In this document: positions 48,517 through 59,191 of the stretch, in pieces
Position numbering within the stretch: position 1 is the first letter of the stretch
How the letters are laid out: the number at the start of each line of letters is the position of its first letter
Source: Lantana camara
Lineage: Eukaryota; Streptophyta; Magnoliopsida; Lamiales; Verbenaceae
Assembly: GCA_037501455.1 (NCBI GenBank)
Contig: CM074862.1
Coordinates: 62,527,501 to 62,591,500, forward strand
Direction of reading: 5' to 3'
Length of the DNA: 64,000 nt
Notes under the pieces: model-generated
The model's database searches: none
What the model saw: the letters and a program-made list of their open reading frames with translations, nothing else
Told to the model about the DNA's origin: nothing
Position numbers and translations under genes: made by a program

Positions 48517-51500
48517 TGTGACGCCCCGACTTTTCGGCCGTACAGGTATGACGTATGTGTTTACCAAATTGCGCGAATTAATTGTTTATACGTGTTTTAT
48601 ATATTTAATTTTATTTTAAATATTAAAATGTTAAACATTATATCATAAGTTTTATTGATATTAATCTTATATGTTAATACGTGGAGTTATTGTTAATTAA
48701 ATATGAAATCCAACTTTGTTTACTAATACAAAAATTTCATTTAAATTCGTTTACTTTATTTACATTTATATATGAATTTAGAATCTTATATTATTATGAA
48801 ATGTATGGATTTATTTAAATGCATTGACTTTAAATGAAATCAATTCAAGCATTTTTAATTATAATTTATTTATGAAATTAAATTTTGTAATTTATTTGAA
48901 TCTTGGATGAATTGCTTGTGAATGAAATGTTTGATTGCCGTTTCTATGTGAAATGATTTTGAAATTTCATGAAAATTTGATATGTTGAATTTATATGTGT
49001 TATGAATATGGATATATGTTCGTTTCATGATTTCGGATTTATTTGATTGAGTTTTGGAATTTATTTTATTGTGGAATCCAAAAGGGGCGTTAACGAGCAA
49101 TTAGCGCACCATTGGTTCCTTACGTGATATCTTGAGCTAGGAAACTCGGATTCGAGTTTCGTCACCTTCGTTGAAATCGTATCAAAAATATGAGTTTGAT
49201 GAACTAAACCTTATATTTTTCCAAATTTATTTGAACCTCCAAAATTCAACCGAAACATGCAACGAGAACCAAATCTGCCACCTTTTACCAAATAAATCAT
49301 AACTTATTCATTTCTTGACCAAATTAACCATGGTTTAAGTCTTTGGAACCCTAACCCAACCCTTTATTCAGCCATTAACCCCCCAAATCGAGATAACCCT
49401 TTCCACTTGAAGTAAATTGCCCAAACATCATCTGCTTCCCAGTTTTTCCCGTAGCTGAAGCCCTACCAAGAGATTCAAGCTCAAATCTTCTTCCAAATCT
49501 CCATTAATCCACAAGGTAAGGTTAGATATGTTATGTACATTCAATATGAGTCATTTTAATTCATTCATCCCTAATTTTGATCATGATTTCATGGATATAT
49601 GGCTGCCTTGAGTAGATATTTAGGTTTTGAGCATTTTGGTTGATCTCCTTCAATTCTTGAGCTTTTTGAATGATTCCAAGCATGAAAATGATTGTTTTGA
49701 TCTCCTCTTTACATTTCTGGTGATGTATTAGTTGTTAGTTGAGGCATTTATGAGCCACCATTAATGAGTTATTGAAGCTTTGGCATAAATTGATCACCAC
49801 ACACTACATCTCACGTTTCAAGGTTTTGGGAGCATGATTGGGAGTTGTTTCTAAGTTGTTTCATTGCATTTTTGTTATCTTTTGTTGGCTGATTGTGTTG
49901 AGTAGGTTGTGCCTTGGTTGTGCTCTATTTTTCTGCTGCGTTTTTCTTTTGCTGAGTGCGTGACACGGGCGTGTCACCTTTTCCCTTCCAGCGTCAAACG
50001 GGGGTGCAACATTGTCCGGTCCTCACTGTACCGAGATACGGGGGTGTCCTAGTTTATTCTATATTGGTGACACGGGCGTGTCACCTTCTGAATCCAGAAC
50101 TTAACCCTACGTTATATACATATGTTTGAATGCATGTGAGTTTGGTTTGATGCATAAGCTTGCATGCATTTTTAGAATTAGTTGCATGCATAATGTTGTT
50201 GCATGCTGTTGTACGTGCATGTATTATATATATATATAATATAATGTAATATATATATATATATATATTTAGTTATATATTTATATATGTTTCTTGAATA
50301 TTAAATAATATTGGATTTAATTGTTACCTATTTCATGTTTTATTTAGTTTCTGATGTTTTTTAAAGTGAATGTATTTAATTGTTTATTTTCTAATTTTAA
50401 ATGTGATTTAACTTGTGTTACGATTATATTTAAATTTCTTGAATTGAATTGATTGGAGATGTGGAATTTTGAACTCGAATGAAAGTGAACGAATGATTGA
50501 ATGACTTGAATATATGATTTAAATCCCTTAATAGTGCACATGAACATTTTCATAACATAATCTTATCTTTTACATATTCATATCATGATCATTTCATTGC
50601 CGAGCGTCTTATTTGGCCATTTTGAGTCTCACTTCACCTTTCTTGCACAAATTTTGATCTCGTTGGAGACGAGGTCGGTCAGTGAGGCTTTCGTGTCTTC
50701 TTTTGTCGGTTTCAGGTGGGTTTCTCTACTAATAGTTATCTTGACCCGATATAACCCTTATGTGACCGTTTTAAGCCAAAAGTTATATTTATATTTATCG
50801 AGTCTTTTAAAGAGTCTTATGATTTTCGATTGTTAAGGCCATCTTTATGAAAACCTACCTTATGTTTTGGCGAGATTGCATGTATGTTATGATCACGGGC
50901 CCCAGAGCTTAGTGTATCGTGGTAAGCCGGGGAGGCAAGGGCCGACGGTGAACCCGTGCACTAGTTCCAACCATTTTACGTCGAAACGGATCTCGTCAGG
51001 AGTTTTGACGAGAAAACGCTAGTCGGGCTTTTGAGGATTCATGTACCTCACTAGCCATTATGTCTGAGGTGGTCGAGTCCTGCAAACTCGTCCACCACGG
51101 GAGGAAGAAGGTGTATATGAATGATTATGATCATTATGTATGTGCACATATGTTTTGTATGATAACTTATGAATTTATGAATATGATTACACGAGGAGAA
51201 GGTTGGAGATGTTGCACGCCCACTCGCCGGGCCTTAAACCCTATGATAGTTATGAATGAATATGATAGTCGTAATCCCATGGACGTTTTATTTGTTTTGC
51301 CAGATTGGGAAATTTCTTATCAAACTTCTATGGGATTAGGGCTTGCATGTATATGTTTCAATTTCGCGATATTTATACTTATGCCCCGCTTTTATACCCA
51401 CCAGTCTCTTTTAGACTGAACCCGGTTTGTTTTCAGTTGTTTCGTGCAGGTTTGGAGGTGCTAGGTGGGAATTGGAGTCGTCTAGGTCTTGCATTTGTGT

Positions 51501-51841
51501 CTAGCATTTCCTTTACACTCATTCGTACTTATATTTTGTATTTTGGATTTGTATGGAGCGAATTATGTTATTTTGAGCCGTGATGGCACTGCTACTACTT
51601 ATTGTATTTTGGAGCTTGGATGCTCAATGTGAATATTTATGTTTATTGCTTCCGCTATTGCATTTGTTTCTCGATTTTAATTCATGTTGGTTATTGTTTG
51701 GTTTAAGGGTTAGCTCCCCCTAGCTTAGCGTGTGTGTTGTGTCCTCGTTCTCCGTGATTTGGCACGTGTAGGAATTTTCCATTTCCTATGCAGGTTGGGT
51801 CTCGGTACGGGGGATGTGGCGCCTCACGCTCGGGCGTTACA
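48517..51841 (+). repeat. 3' LTR of D3
   Basis: 3325 bp and uninterrupted. It contains the palindrome array (units 49960, 49993, 50033, 50067; steps 33, 40, 34), a TA microsatellite (50224-50270) and the conserved LTR block (about 50866-51110). It ends GCGTTACA at 51841, followed by TSD CTTTC. Confidence 0.93.
49960..50084. repeat. Phased palindrome array in D3 3' LTR (four units)
   Basis: Units 1 and 4 are perfect GTGACACGGGCGTGTCAC. Units 2 and 3 are degenerate. Steps are 33, 40, 34, identical to the 5' LTR copy at 30638-30762 and nearly identical to D5. Confidence 0.9.
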
Positions 51842-51846
51842 CTTTC

Positions 51847-53878
51847 ACTCAGTCAATCAGTGGCCCGACGAGTGAGGGCAATTCTCCAACCTTTACTCCG
51901 ACAGTGTACAATCATGATACTTTCAATTGATTAAGTGGTCCTGCAAGTAATTACAGTGCACAAGTAGCGATTTCATGAACTCCTTCTTCCTCCAATGATG
52001 GGAAGGTTAGCTAGCCTTCAACCATCCACGATCACGGTGTACGTCAGGTTCATGACTCCCACGTACGGGACTCCTTCCAACACCAAACCTCCTGGTGGAT
52101 TCAGGGTTCATCCCCACAGTATGAGAGGAGTGCAGAGTTACCCGTCAGCCCATGCTTTCCTGGTTAGCTCATACACTAACTCTCGGGCTCACAGTTCACG
52201 GTACATGAATACTTGCCAAAACAACGTCACGACTCAATCACGGTAACATGATTTGCTTTCAATTAACACGTCTTATTTCAATGAACATTGCTTGGTTTCT
52301 ATCACTTGAGAGTTGAGGAATGATTATAGACATATATATACCGTTTGGCCCCAAAACTCCACATAAGGGTTATACGGGTTCGAAATAACTAGCAATGAGA
52401 CCTGACCTGATAAGCGACACGACGACTTAAGGATACATGAACATGCTCATCGATCAATAATCTCAGCCCAGGAGAAGAACTAGACAAGAAAAGGGAACAT
52501 TGTGCACTCGTGAGACATAACTCAATAATGATACCAAATATAACGCACGGCATAATCATGTAATGAGATGATGTGCATTGGCAAATGTAGCATGATATAA
52601 TCATATTCTTGTATGAAATGGATCATATTATAACATGTATAGGTCATTTAAGGGTAAAAGAAAGGAAATGGAAATCTCAAGTTTTATGTAGAAACTTACT
52701 GCCTCTCCAGGGGCCTAGGAACGGCCGTTCCGGCCCTTAGTTCAAAATGGGAAGGGCCGTTCCCAGTTCCCTCAAGCTACTGCCCGAAAATGGGAACGAC
52801 CGTTTTGGTTGTAAGCTAAAATGGGAAGGGCCGTTCCCGTTCTCGTTAGCACACATTCACATTCAAACATGGGAACGGCCGTTCCCAATTACAAAGGGAA
52901 CGAGAAGGGCCGTTCCCGTTATGCAGAAGATGCAGAAACAGGGCATGAAACAGGGGAGTTCGAACCAAAAACCAAAAACACCAAAACACCTTTGAATCAA
53001 CTTCTAAATGCAAGAATTCTAGAAAATAACATGTATACATGCTCAAAGTACAATAAAACCAATATAACACTTAGCTCTAGCTTGGATCACCAAGAATTCA
53101 AGATCAAACCCCATGAACATTTATATCATCAAACTCCATAACCCTCAAGACTTATGCATGAAATTCAAGTTCAAAGCTTCCAATCATTCTTCTAGCATCA
53201 ATTAAACAACTTAACATGCTCAAATCCAAACCCTAGCTTCATATAAAAATCTCAAGAAATCACATATATATCCCATCTCTACCTTGGAAGAAAATAGAAG
53301 AGGAAGATGAAGTTGAGATTGTGATAATGCTTCAAGATATGCAATTTCTTTCGGAAATTTAGCTTAAAATTGATGAAATCCCTTTTCTTCATCTCTTGGG
53401 GTTTGCTAGTGATCCATGGAAGCATGAAAAAGATGTGTGTATGTGTTTGTATAAAAATGAAAGAGATATTATATGATTCATCTCTTAAATTAGATGAAAT
53501 GGCACAAATTGCAATTAAGCCCTTCAAGTTAATAGGTTCATGCAATTAAGGACAAAAAGGTTGAAGAGTGATCAATTTAGTCCCATCAAATGATAATGCA
53601 ATTTGGTTCTCAAATTTAAGAAAGTGGTAAAGTAAGGACAAAATAGAAATTAAATCACGTTCGACAATTAATTCACGTAGCACTCGAATAAAATTAATGT
53701 AATAAATCTCAACTTGATACATATTTCACACAATTCCACATAAACATGTTGAAATAAAATTTATAAAATTACTATGACACGTAGGAATTAATAAACGAAA
53801 GAATTAAAATAAATCCTAACTCTCGAGAAACTCACACGTGTCATGCGTACCTGAATAACCAAAAATCGAGGCGTTACC
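51847..53878 (-). repeat. 5' LTR of D2, right part
   Basis: It continues the D2 LTR after D3 and matches about 16905-18939. It contains the six-unit palindrome array (52717-52917; steps 32, 43, 31, 48, 31) and the conserved LTR block (about 52230-51975). It ends at 53878, with the last base changed. Confidence 0.88.
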
Positions 53879-53883
53879 AGACA

Positions 53884-54651
53884 TATGGAGTATCCTTATA
53901 ATCTTTACAGTTCCTTTAAAAGGCCCTAGTTTGGCACTATGGAAGTTAAGGTCTGATCTTTCTTTCTTTTAAGCTTTCCCTTCTCTCACACCTCCATCGG
54001 GTTTTAAGGGTTTCTTCTTCTTTGGCCTTGATGCCTTTACCTCAGCAGGTTTAGAAGAAGAACTAATCATCATTACCTTCTAGACCTTCATAAGGATGCT
54101 TTCTTAAGTTATCAACTAATTTGATCAACTATGCTACAATAGCATCATCTAAGATTCAGCAAAAGGGTCTAAAATGATGATAGAAGCAATTCAAGCAATT
54201 AGTGGACTAAGAACTCATTTCCTAGTTTATGTATGTGGCTGCAAGGTTCTCCTTAGTGAGGACTTTCAGTCCATGTTACATGTGCTTTCCTTCATACAAA
54301 TTTTGGAACAATTCCTTCGATGTGTTATACCTTGTAACACGCTCGCAAGATAGTACAATTGCTCTTCAGTGTTCCGATAATGTGTTATACTTTGTAACAC
54401 ATTTATGAGGAAGTACAATTGCTCTTAAGTTTTTGAAGAATTTCCTTTCACTTTTCAATTGCTTCTCTTAAGCCTAGGTCGAATTTTCTCAATAGGTGAA
54501 AAGTTTGCCTTTTAGAGAATAATTTTTTCTTTTCGGAATCTAAAACGAATTTTAGGATCCCTTGCCAATCAGAGTAGTTTGGGACTTTAGTCAACTTGCT
54601 TGACTCAAGGATGGATACTAATGGGTCGCATTTCAACTTGTAGACAATCAC
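53884..54651 (-). pseudogene. gag: gag remnant of element C (Ty1/copia type)
   Basis: At 54651-54448 the minus strand reads a Gag start with KLTKVPNYSDWQGILKFVL, matching the conserved copia segment where a PNY-x-DW motif precedes a VL...SEK helix. Further on, near 54065-53990, it reads SSSKPAEVKAS, then KKKKPLKPDGG, like the basic tail before the zinc knuckle. Stops and frame changes separate the pieces. D2 inserted right after, and no zinc knuckle or pol is recognised on the far side. This remnant is the main reason for calling C a copia-type element. Confidence 0.65.
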
Positions 54652-56798
54652 ATAACTACAACCTAAATGCTAAGCAGAGAAAATGTGAGCATATTGAATA
54701 ATAACGTAATACATAGGATTAGGTCTTTTATCGCATGTGGCTCCCACTGTTTTTAGAAGGTCTATAAATCCTAAACGACCTTAGAAGAAACTTATTCTCT
54801 AAGTAGGTATTAGGATCCCAAGCATTCTTAGTTTTGGACCCACGACTCGTGAGACATCCAATGGTCTAAGAATCTTTAGGTACCCTAAATTGCCAATTCC
54901 ATCTCCATGGAATTCCTAGTAATGTTTTTGCATCACTGATCTTTCAATCATGGACCCACGACTCATGAGACATCCATATCTACTTCAGTGTTGAGCAGAA
55001 CCTATCAATCATAAGATCTCAATCAAACTTAGTCCAGAACGACCCACGACTCGTAAGACATCGCCCACTCTAAAATGATCAAGAAATATCGATCACCTAA
55101 GGTGATCAATCAAGAAACTAAGATTTAATAGGCTGCACTAATTACCCCACGACTCGTGAGACAGCAATTACCATACCTACTAACTCTTAAATCCTATTGA
55201 TGGAATGCTAGGAATTTTATTACCGTAATAGAATGCCTATTTATTCGAAAGTTGCTCAATATTTAATTAAGGATTTTCAAATTAATCGGAGAGTTGTTCG
55301 GTGTTAACCTCACCAACATGTACAGTTATCCATTTTTAATTGTCTTGATTAATCCAGTTTCACATAAAATGCATCACAAAAGCAATTAGCTGATAACATG
55401 TCCTACCATGATACTAATATGAGATGATCATGGGTATCCTATCTTATGTGCAATTATGGGAGCCACTCCATAATTGCTAGTTCTAACATTCATGCCACAT
55501 AAGACAGTTCATATCACATAGGGCTACAGAATTTAATGGAAAACCCTATCTTTTACATTAATAGAAACCCTCCTAAACATTTTGAGGGGTCTTCTCTTAT
55601 GGTTATCGTTCTTCAAGTGTTCCTTGTGGATCCTTCTTGCTCCTTGGGTGTTTGTCTCCAAAATGAAAAGAAAAATCCTCACTTCCTAAGTTCTACTCTC
55701 TTAACATAAAGTAATAAGGCTCAATCTTCATATTGACCACAGACAAATACACGGGGCATACCCCGGCCCAAAAATAATAATAAGGAAAGCCACATAATAA
55801 ACACATAAAAGTAGGCACATAAGTAGGGCTCCAACCCCAATTGAAATAACGCAACTATGGGGCTCCGACCCCAATTGAAATCATCCATGTGTAGAATTTA
55901 AAACATATACAAGACTAACCCATGATCACCTACACTAGCATACTCCGCTTGAAATTTAAATTTATCAATTAAATTTAAAATTCCCTTGACTTCAAGTTAT
56001 AACTAACTTAAGTAATTTGAATATAGTTCACTATTCAAGAATTTATTCAAAACACGAATTTGGATCATGACGAAACCACAATTAATTAAAAATTAAATTT
56101 TTTATCAAAAATATCATTCAAAGTGATATTTGTTATTTTCTCGAAAAATAAGAACTTGACTTTAATTTCCAAAATCCCAAATTTTATAATTATTTCAAAT
56201 AAATAATTTTATAAAATTAAAATCAGATTTTTACAAAACGGGATTTTTGAAACTTGAAAAACATAAAAGAAAACGAGCCCGAGACAGCCCCGCGAGGCAC
56301 GCAGAGACCGCCCGCAAACGCACACGCGAGCAGGCTGTCGCCTGCGCACACTACCAGCTAGGTTGCCGGGATTTCCCGCAAGCAGGAGCGCCTGGCCACG
56401 CGCCGCGAGCAGGCGGCAGGGATGGACAGTGCAGCAGCAGCTCCTAGGTGCGCTCAGCGTCTACGCGCGCGGGTTCGATACACGCCGCCCCATGTGCATA
56501 CGCGTGCGCATAATCCTTCGTGCTTTCACGGGCAGGTGAACCCGACCCGCTTCTCGTTTCATAATTTTGACAAATACAAGCGATCCAATTTCGAATTAAA
56601 ACAATTCAAAACAAATCCGATTAGAACAGCTTAAAACCAGATTTTTATGAGAACAATTTTTCAAGAATTTTCAAGAAACAGTTTTGATCCGACAGATTTG
56701 TATTTCAAACAAAAACCAAGAATACATAACATATATCCAAATTCAAGAATTTCTGTCAAAATTCTAGACAGTAACATTTCGAAACGAAAGTTGCAACG
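54652..56798 (-). mobile_element. Leader of element C between primer site and gag
   Basis: About 2.1 kb, long for a copia leader. It contains four copies of a palindromic motif (54836-55166) and a GC-rich island (about 56266-56545) in otherwise AT-rich DNA. A 66-codon frame in the island (56247-56447) is on the wrong strand for the element and is not called a gene. Confidence 0.65.
54836..55166 (-). repeat. Four dispersed palindromic motifs in the C leader
   Basis: CCCACGACTCGTGAGACA or close variants lie near 54839, 54955, 55043 and 55146, at intervals of about 88-116 bp with unrelated sequence between. The core CACGA-C-TCGTG is an odd palindrome. Confidence 0.8.
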
Positions 56799-56812
56799 TG
56801 GCTCTGATACCA
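56799..56812 (-). other. Primer-binding site of element C
   Basis: The minus strand reads TGGTATCAGAGCCA, two bases after the 5' LTR end: the initiator-Met primer site used by most plant copia elements. Confidence 0.92.
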
Positions 56813-56814
56813 GT

Positions 56815-58850
56815 TGTTCGAAAACATAGAGCAAAAGCAGCGGAAGATTTAAAAAACTTTACAAGAGGGATCGTGATCTTGCAATGTTCGTTTCAAAACT
56901 TAACGGATTTCAATAAACTTACAAGAACTAAAGCTTTCTTCAAACGTTTTGAGCCGCCGTCAAACGTTCTTGAAGCGGCATGAATCCCCATTTCTTGATC
57001 GATTATTTCTTCGAGATTCCAAAGTAGAAATCCTCTAGAGTATTAATCTACACCAACCTAGATTCAAATCATGTTAGTGATTATGCTAGTACTATAACAT
57101 GTGTTTTAAAGAAACAGAAACGAGAAAAGAGAGCAAGAGAATTATCCCCAAAATTCCATGAAGGTTGGACGTGATCTCCAAATCACGTGTAAGGTTCAAA
57201 TAATCAGTCCCCTTGCCCTTTTATAGGTGGGGTTCGAAATCCTTAGGTCTTGTAGGAGATGGTCTCCTACTTTGACTTTTCTTCTATTCTTTCTTTCTCT
57301 CCAAGTAAATAATATCTTATCTAAAATAAGATATTTATTTTTCTAGTAATAATTAAATATCTTAGAATAATAAAATAGAAGATATTTATTTATTTCTTTA
57401 TTCTAATCAAATTAAAACAAGCAAATAATTAAATGCTTAGAATTAATTCTCCAATTAATTTTTTCAAGGGCTTTAGAATTAATTCACTAATTAATTCTAA
57501 CGGGCTAAAATTAATTCCCCTATTAATTTTATTTAGCTATATAATTAATTCTCCAATTAATTATATTTAGGGTTTTATAATTAATTATCCAATTAGTTAT
57601 ATTTGGACCTAATAATTAATTCTACAATTAATTAACAAATGATCCAATTCTGTAATTGAAGTCACGCGTCTAAACACGCTCTTGACTCCCACATGTGTAC
57701 CATACACATGTGGACTCGTTTCGATCAATTACTTGATCTTTCTAACAATACCCTTTGAACCCGATATTTGTGTGTGACCCTGTAGGTTCAATTTCAGTTA
57801 GCAATGAGCCTAATTAATTAATACACTTTATTAATTAATTACCTCATAGATCACACGACCATATTCTAGCAACAGGTGTGTGACCCCTACTCGAAACGTT
57901 AATGTATATTCGAAAGAACCTTTCCGTCAATAACATCATGTGGGATACGATACTCCTACCATCCTATCTCTCGATTAAGATCTAGGGCATGGGAATATGG
58001 AGAGCCCTACTAACCTTAATCTTAAAAAAAAGTCCTCTTCATATTCCATTTGATCTCAATCCAAGAAAACCCCATTTTCTTGATGTCCTGATCTAACCAC
58101 CTTGTGCAAGGATTTTAGGATGGAACATGAATGACTTGTGTAATAAGAGATCATCTTGCCTACAACAAGTGTAGGTCCTTTACTGATTCCAAGAATTCTC
58201 ATATGCCACTTATGTAATTCCAACATAGGTTGTGGTTCAGGGGTCTATATGGCGACCCCCGTTTGAGCCTATATCAAAGATTACAGAGTTAGCTCATATG
58301 AGATAATGTGGAATCTGAAGTCTAAGGATTAATTCCTCACGTCATTGACATGTGAGATATTTCCTAATCTAGAGGTTTCTAGTAACGTCCTTTCCCATTT
58401 AGGAATCTTCTCACACGGCGCACTCTCAGTGAATTTGTTCTTATAACAAACACCCTTATGTATTGTGTACGCATCAACTTATGCACTTTACCCCCCCATG
58501 AGACAGGATGATCCTTCTTAAGGATACAACTACACAAGCAAATCTCAACAGAGGCAAAGTCGACACTCCCACTGTCTGTCGGCCTCATTGACTTGGAAAA
58601 GTTTGTTATCCTCGCCTTTGGTGTTAAGAACTTGTTTCATGTGTCATTCCCATAATGACAAAGTTCTTAACGGCCTCATCGGATTAGGGGAGTTCTAGAC
58701 ATGCGCACGTAAAGGAAACACTCAAAACACGTATTGGCACATAAGAAGTGTTCGCCTGTGATTATAATCATTCGTATATTATTCAAAGATAGTCTGTGAT
58801 ATAGGGAAAGTCCTAAAGCATACAAGCTTTCTAGGGTACTTTTCCCAACA
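56815..58850 (-). repeat. 5' LTR of element C
   Basis: 2036 bp, matching 3304-5318. The AT palindrome array has six units at 57439, 57475, 57507, 57541, 57577 and 57612 (steps 36, 32, 34, 36, 35), one more than the 3' LTR. It opens TGTTGGGAAAAG at 58850 on the minus strand. Confidence 0.9.
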
Positions 58851-59191
58851 CTTTCCTTATATCGCAGACAATCTTTGAATAATACACGATTGATTGTTAT
58901 CATAGGCAAACACTTCTTTATATGCAATACATGTTTTGTGTTTTTCCATTATGTGCGTATGCATTAGAACTCCCCTAATCTATAAGGCTGTTAGGGACTT
59001 TGTCATTAGGTGAATGAGACATGAAACAAGCCCTAACTTAAGGCCGAATTAGAAACCACTCCAAGTCGATGAGTCCAACAAGTGGGAGTGTTGATTAGGC
59101 TCGACTGAGACTTGCTCATGCGATTACATCCTTAAGAAGGATCATCCTGTTTCATGGGGTGTAAAGTGCATAAGTGGATGCGTATGTAATA
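58851..59191 (+). repeat. LTR of element B, continued
   Basis: It resumes with the right TSD CTTTC (58851-58855). It is homologous to the reverse complement of the C LTR about 58520-58813, so B and C are related families. It ends with TAATA (59187-59191), the left TSD of E. Confidence 0.8.

Larger units (their letters stand above)
20358..51841 (+). mobile_element. Element D3: Tekay/Del-like chromovirus with broken gag-pol
   Basis: LTRs start TGTGACGCCCCGAC and end CGGGCGTTACA. The 5' LTR is 20358-21398 plus 30237-32537, split by D4; the 3' LTR is 48517-51841. A perfect TSD CTTTC flanks both ends (20353-20357 and 51842-51846). The interior carries primer site, gag, protease, RT, RNase H, integrase, chromodomain and polypurine tract in canonical Ty3/gypsy order. 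D5 splits the integrase C-terminal region. Without D4 and D5 the element is about 11.5 kb, in the usual range for plant Tekay/Del elements. Confidence 0.93.
16377..53878 (-). mobile_element. Element D2: short-interior non-autonomous chromovirus-like element, split by D3
   Basis: The 3' LTR is 16377-18939, the interior only about 1.0 kb (18940-19967), and the 5' LTR is split into 19968-20357 and 51847-53878 by D3. Probable TSD is AGAGA (16372-16376) against AGACA (53879-53883), with one mismatch. The terminal bases have also decayed (GCGTTCCA and GCGTTACC instead of GCGTTACA). Its net length is about 6.0 kb. No coding capacity is seen. Confidence 0.85.
3304..58850 (-). mobile_element. Element C: Ty1/copia-type LTR retrotransposon, host of the nest
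   Basis: On the minus strand the element reads 5' LTR (58850-56815), initiator-Met primer site (56812-56799), leader, gag remnant (about 54651-53930), a long non-coding interior, polypurine tract (5334-5319) and 3' LTR (5318-3304). The ends are TGTTGG/CCAACA-like. The 5-bp TSD CTTTC flanks both sides (3299-3303 and 58851-58855). Its own sequence is about 9.7 kb; the rest of the 55.5 kb is D1 and D2 with their contents. The CAAGTGGGAGAT polypurine tract and gag remnant point to Ty1/copia. No pol motif was recognised, so it is probably a large non-autonomous copy or heavily decayed. Confidence 0.85.

Noticed and set aside
56247..56447. 66-codon frame in the GC-rich island
   Set aside because: It is on the strand opposite to C, has arginine/alanine-rich composition typical of GC-rich non-coding DNA, and there is no motif.
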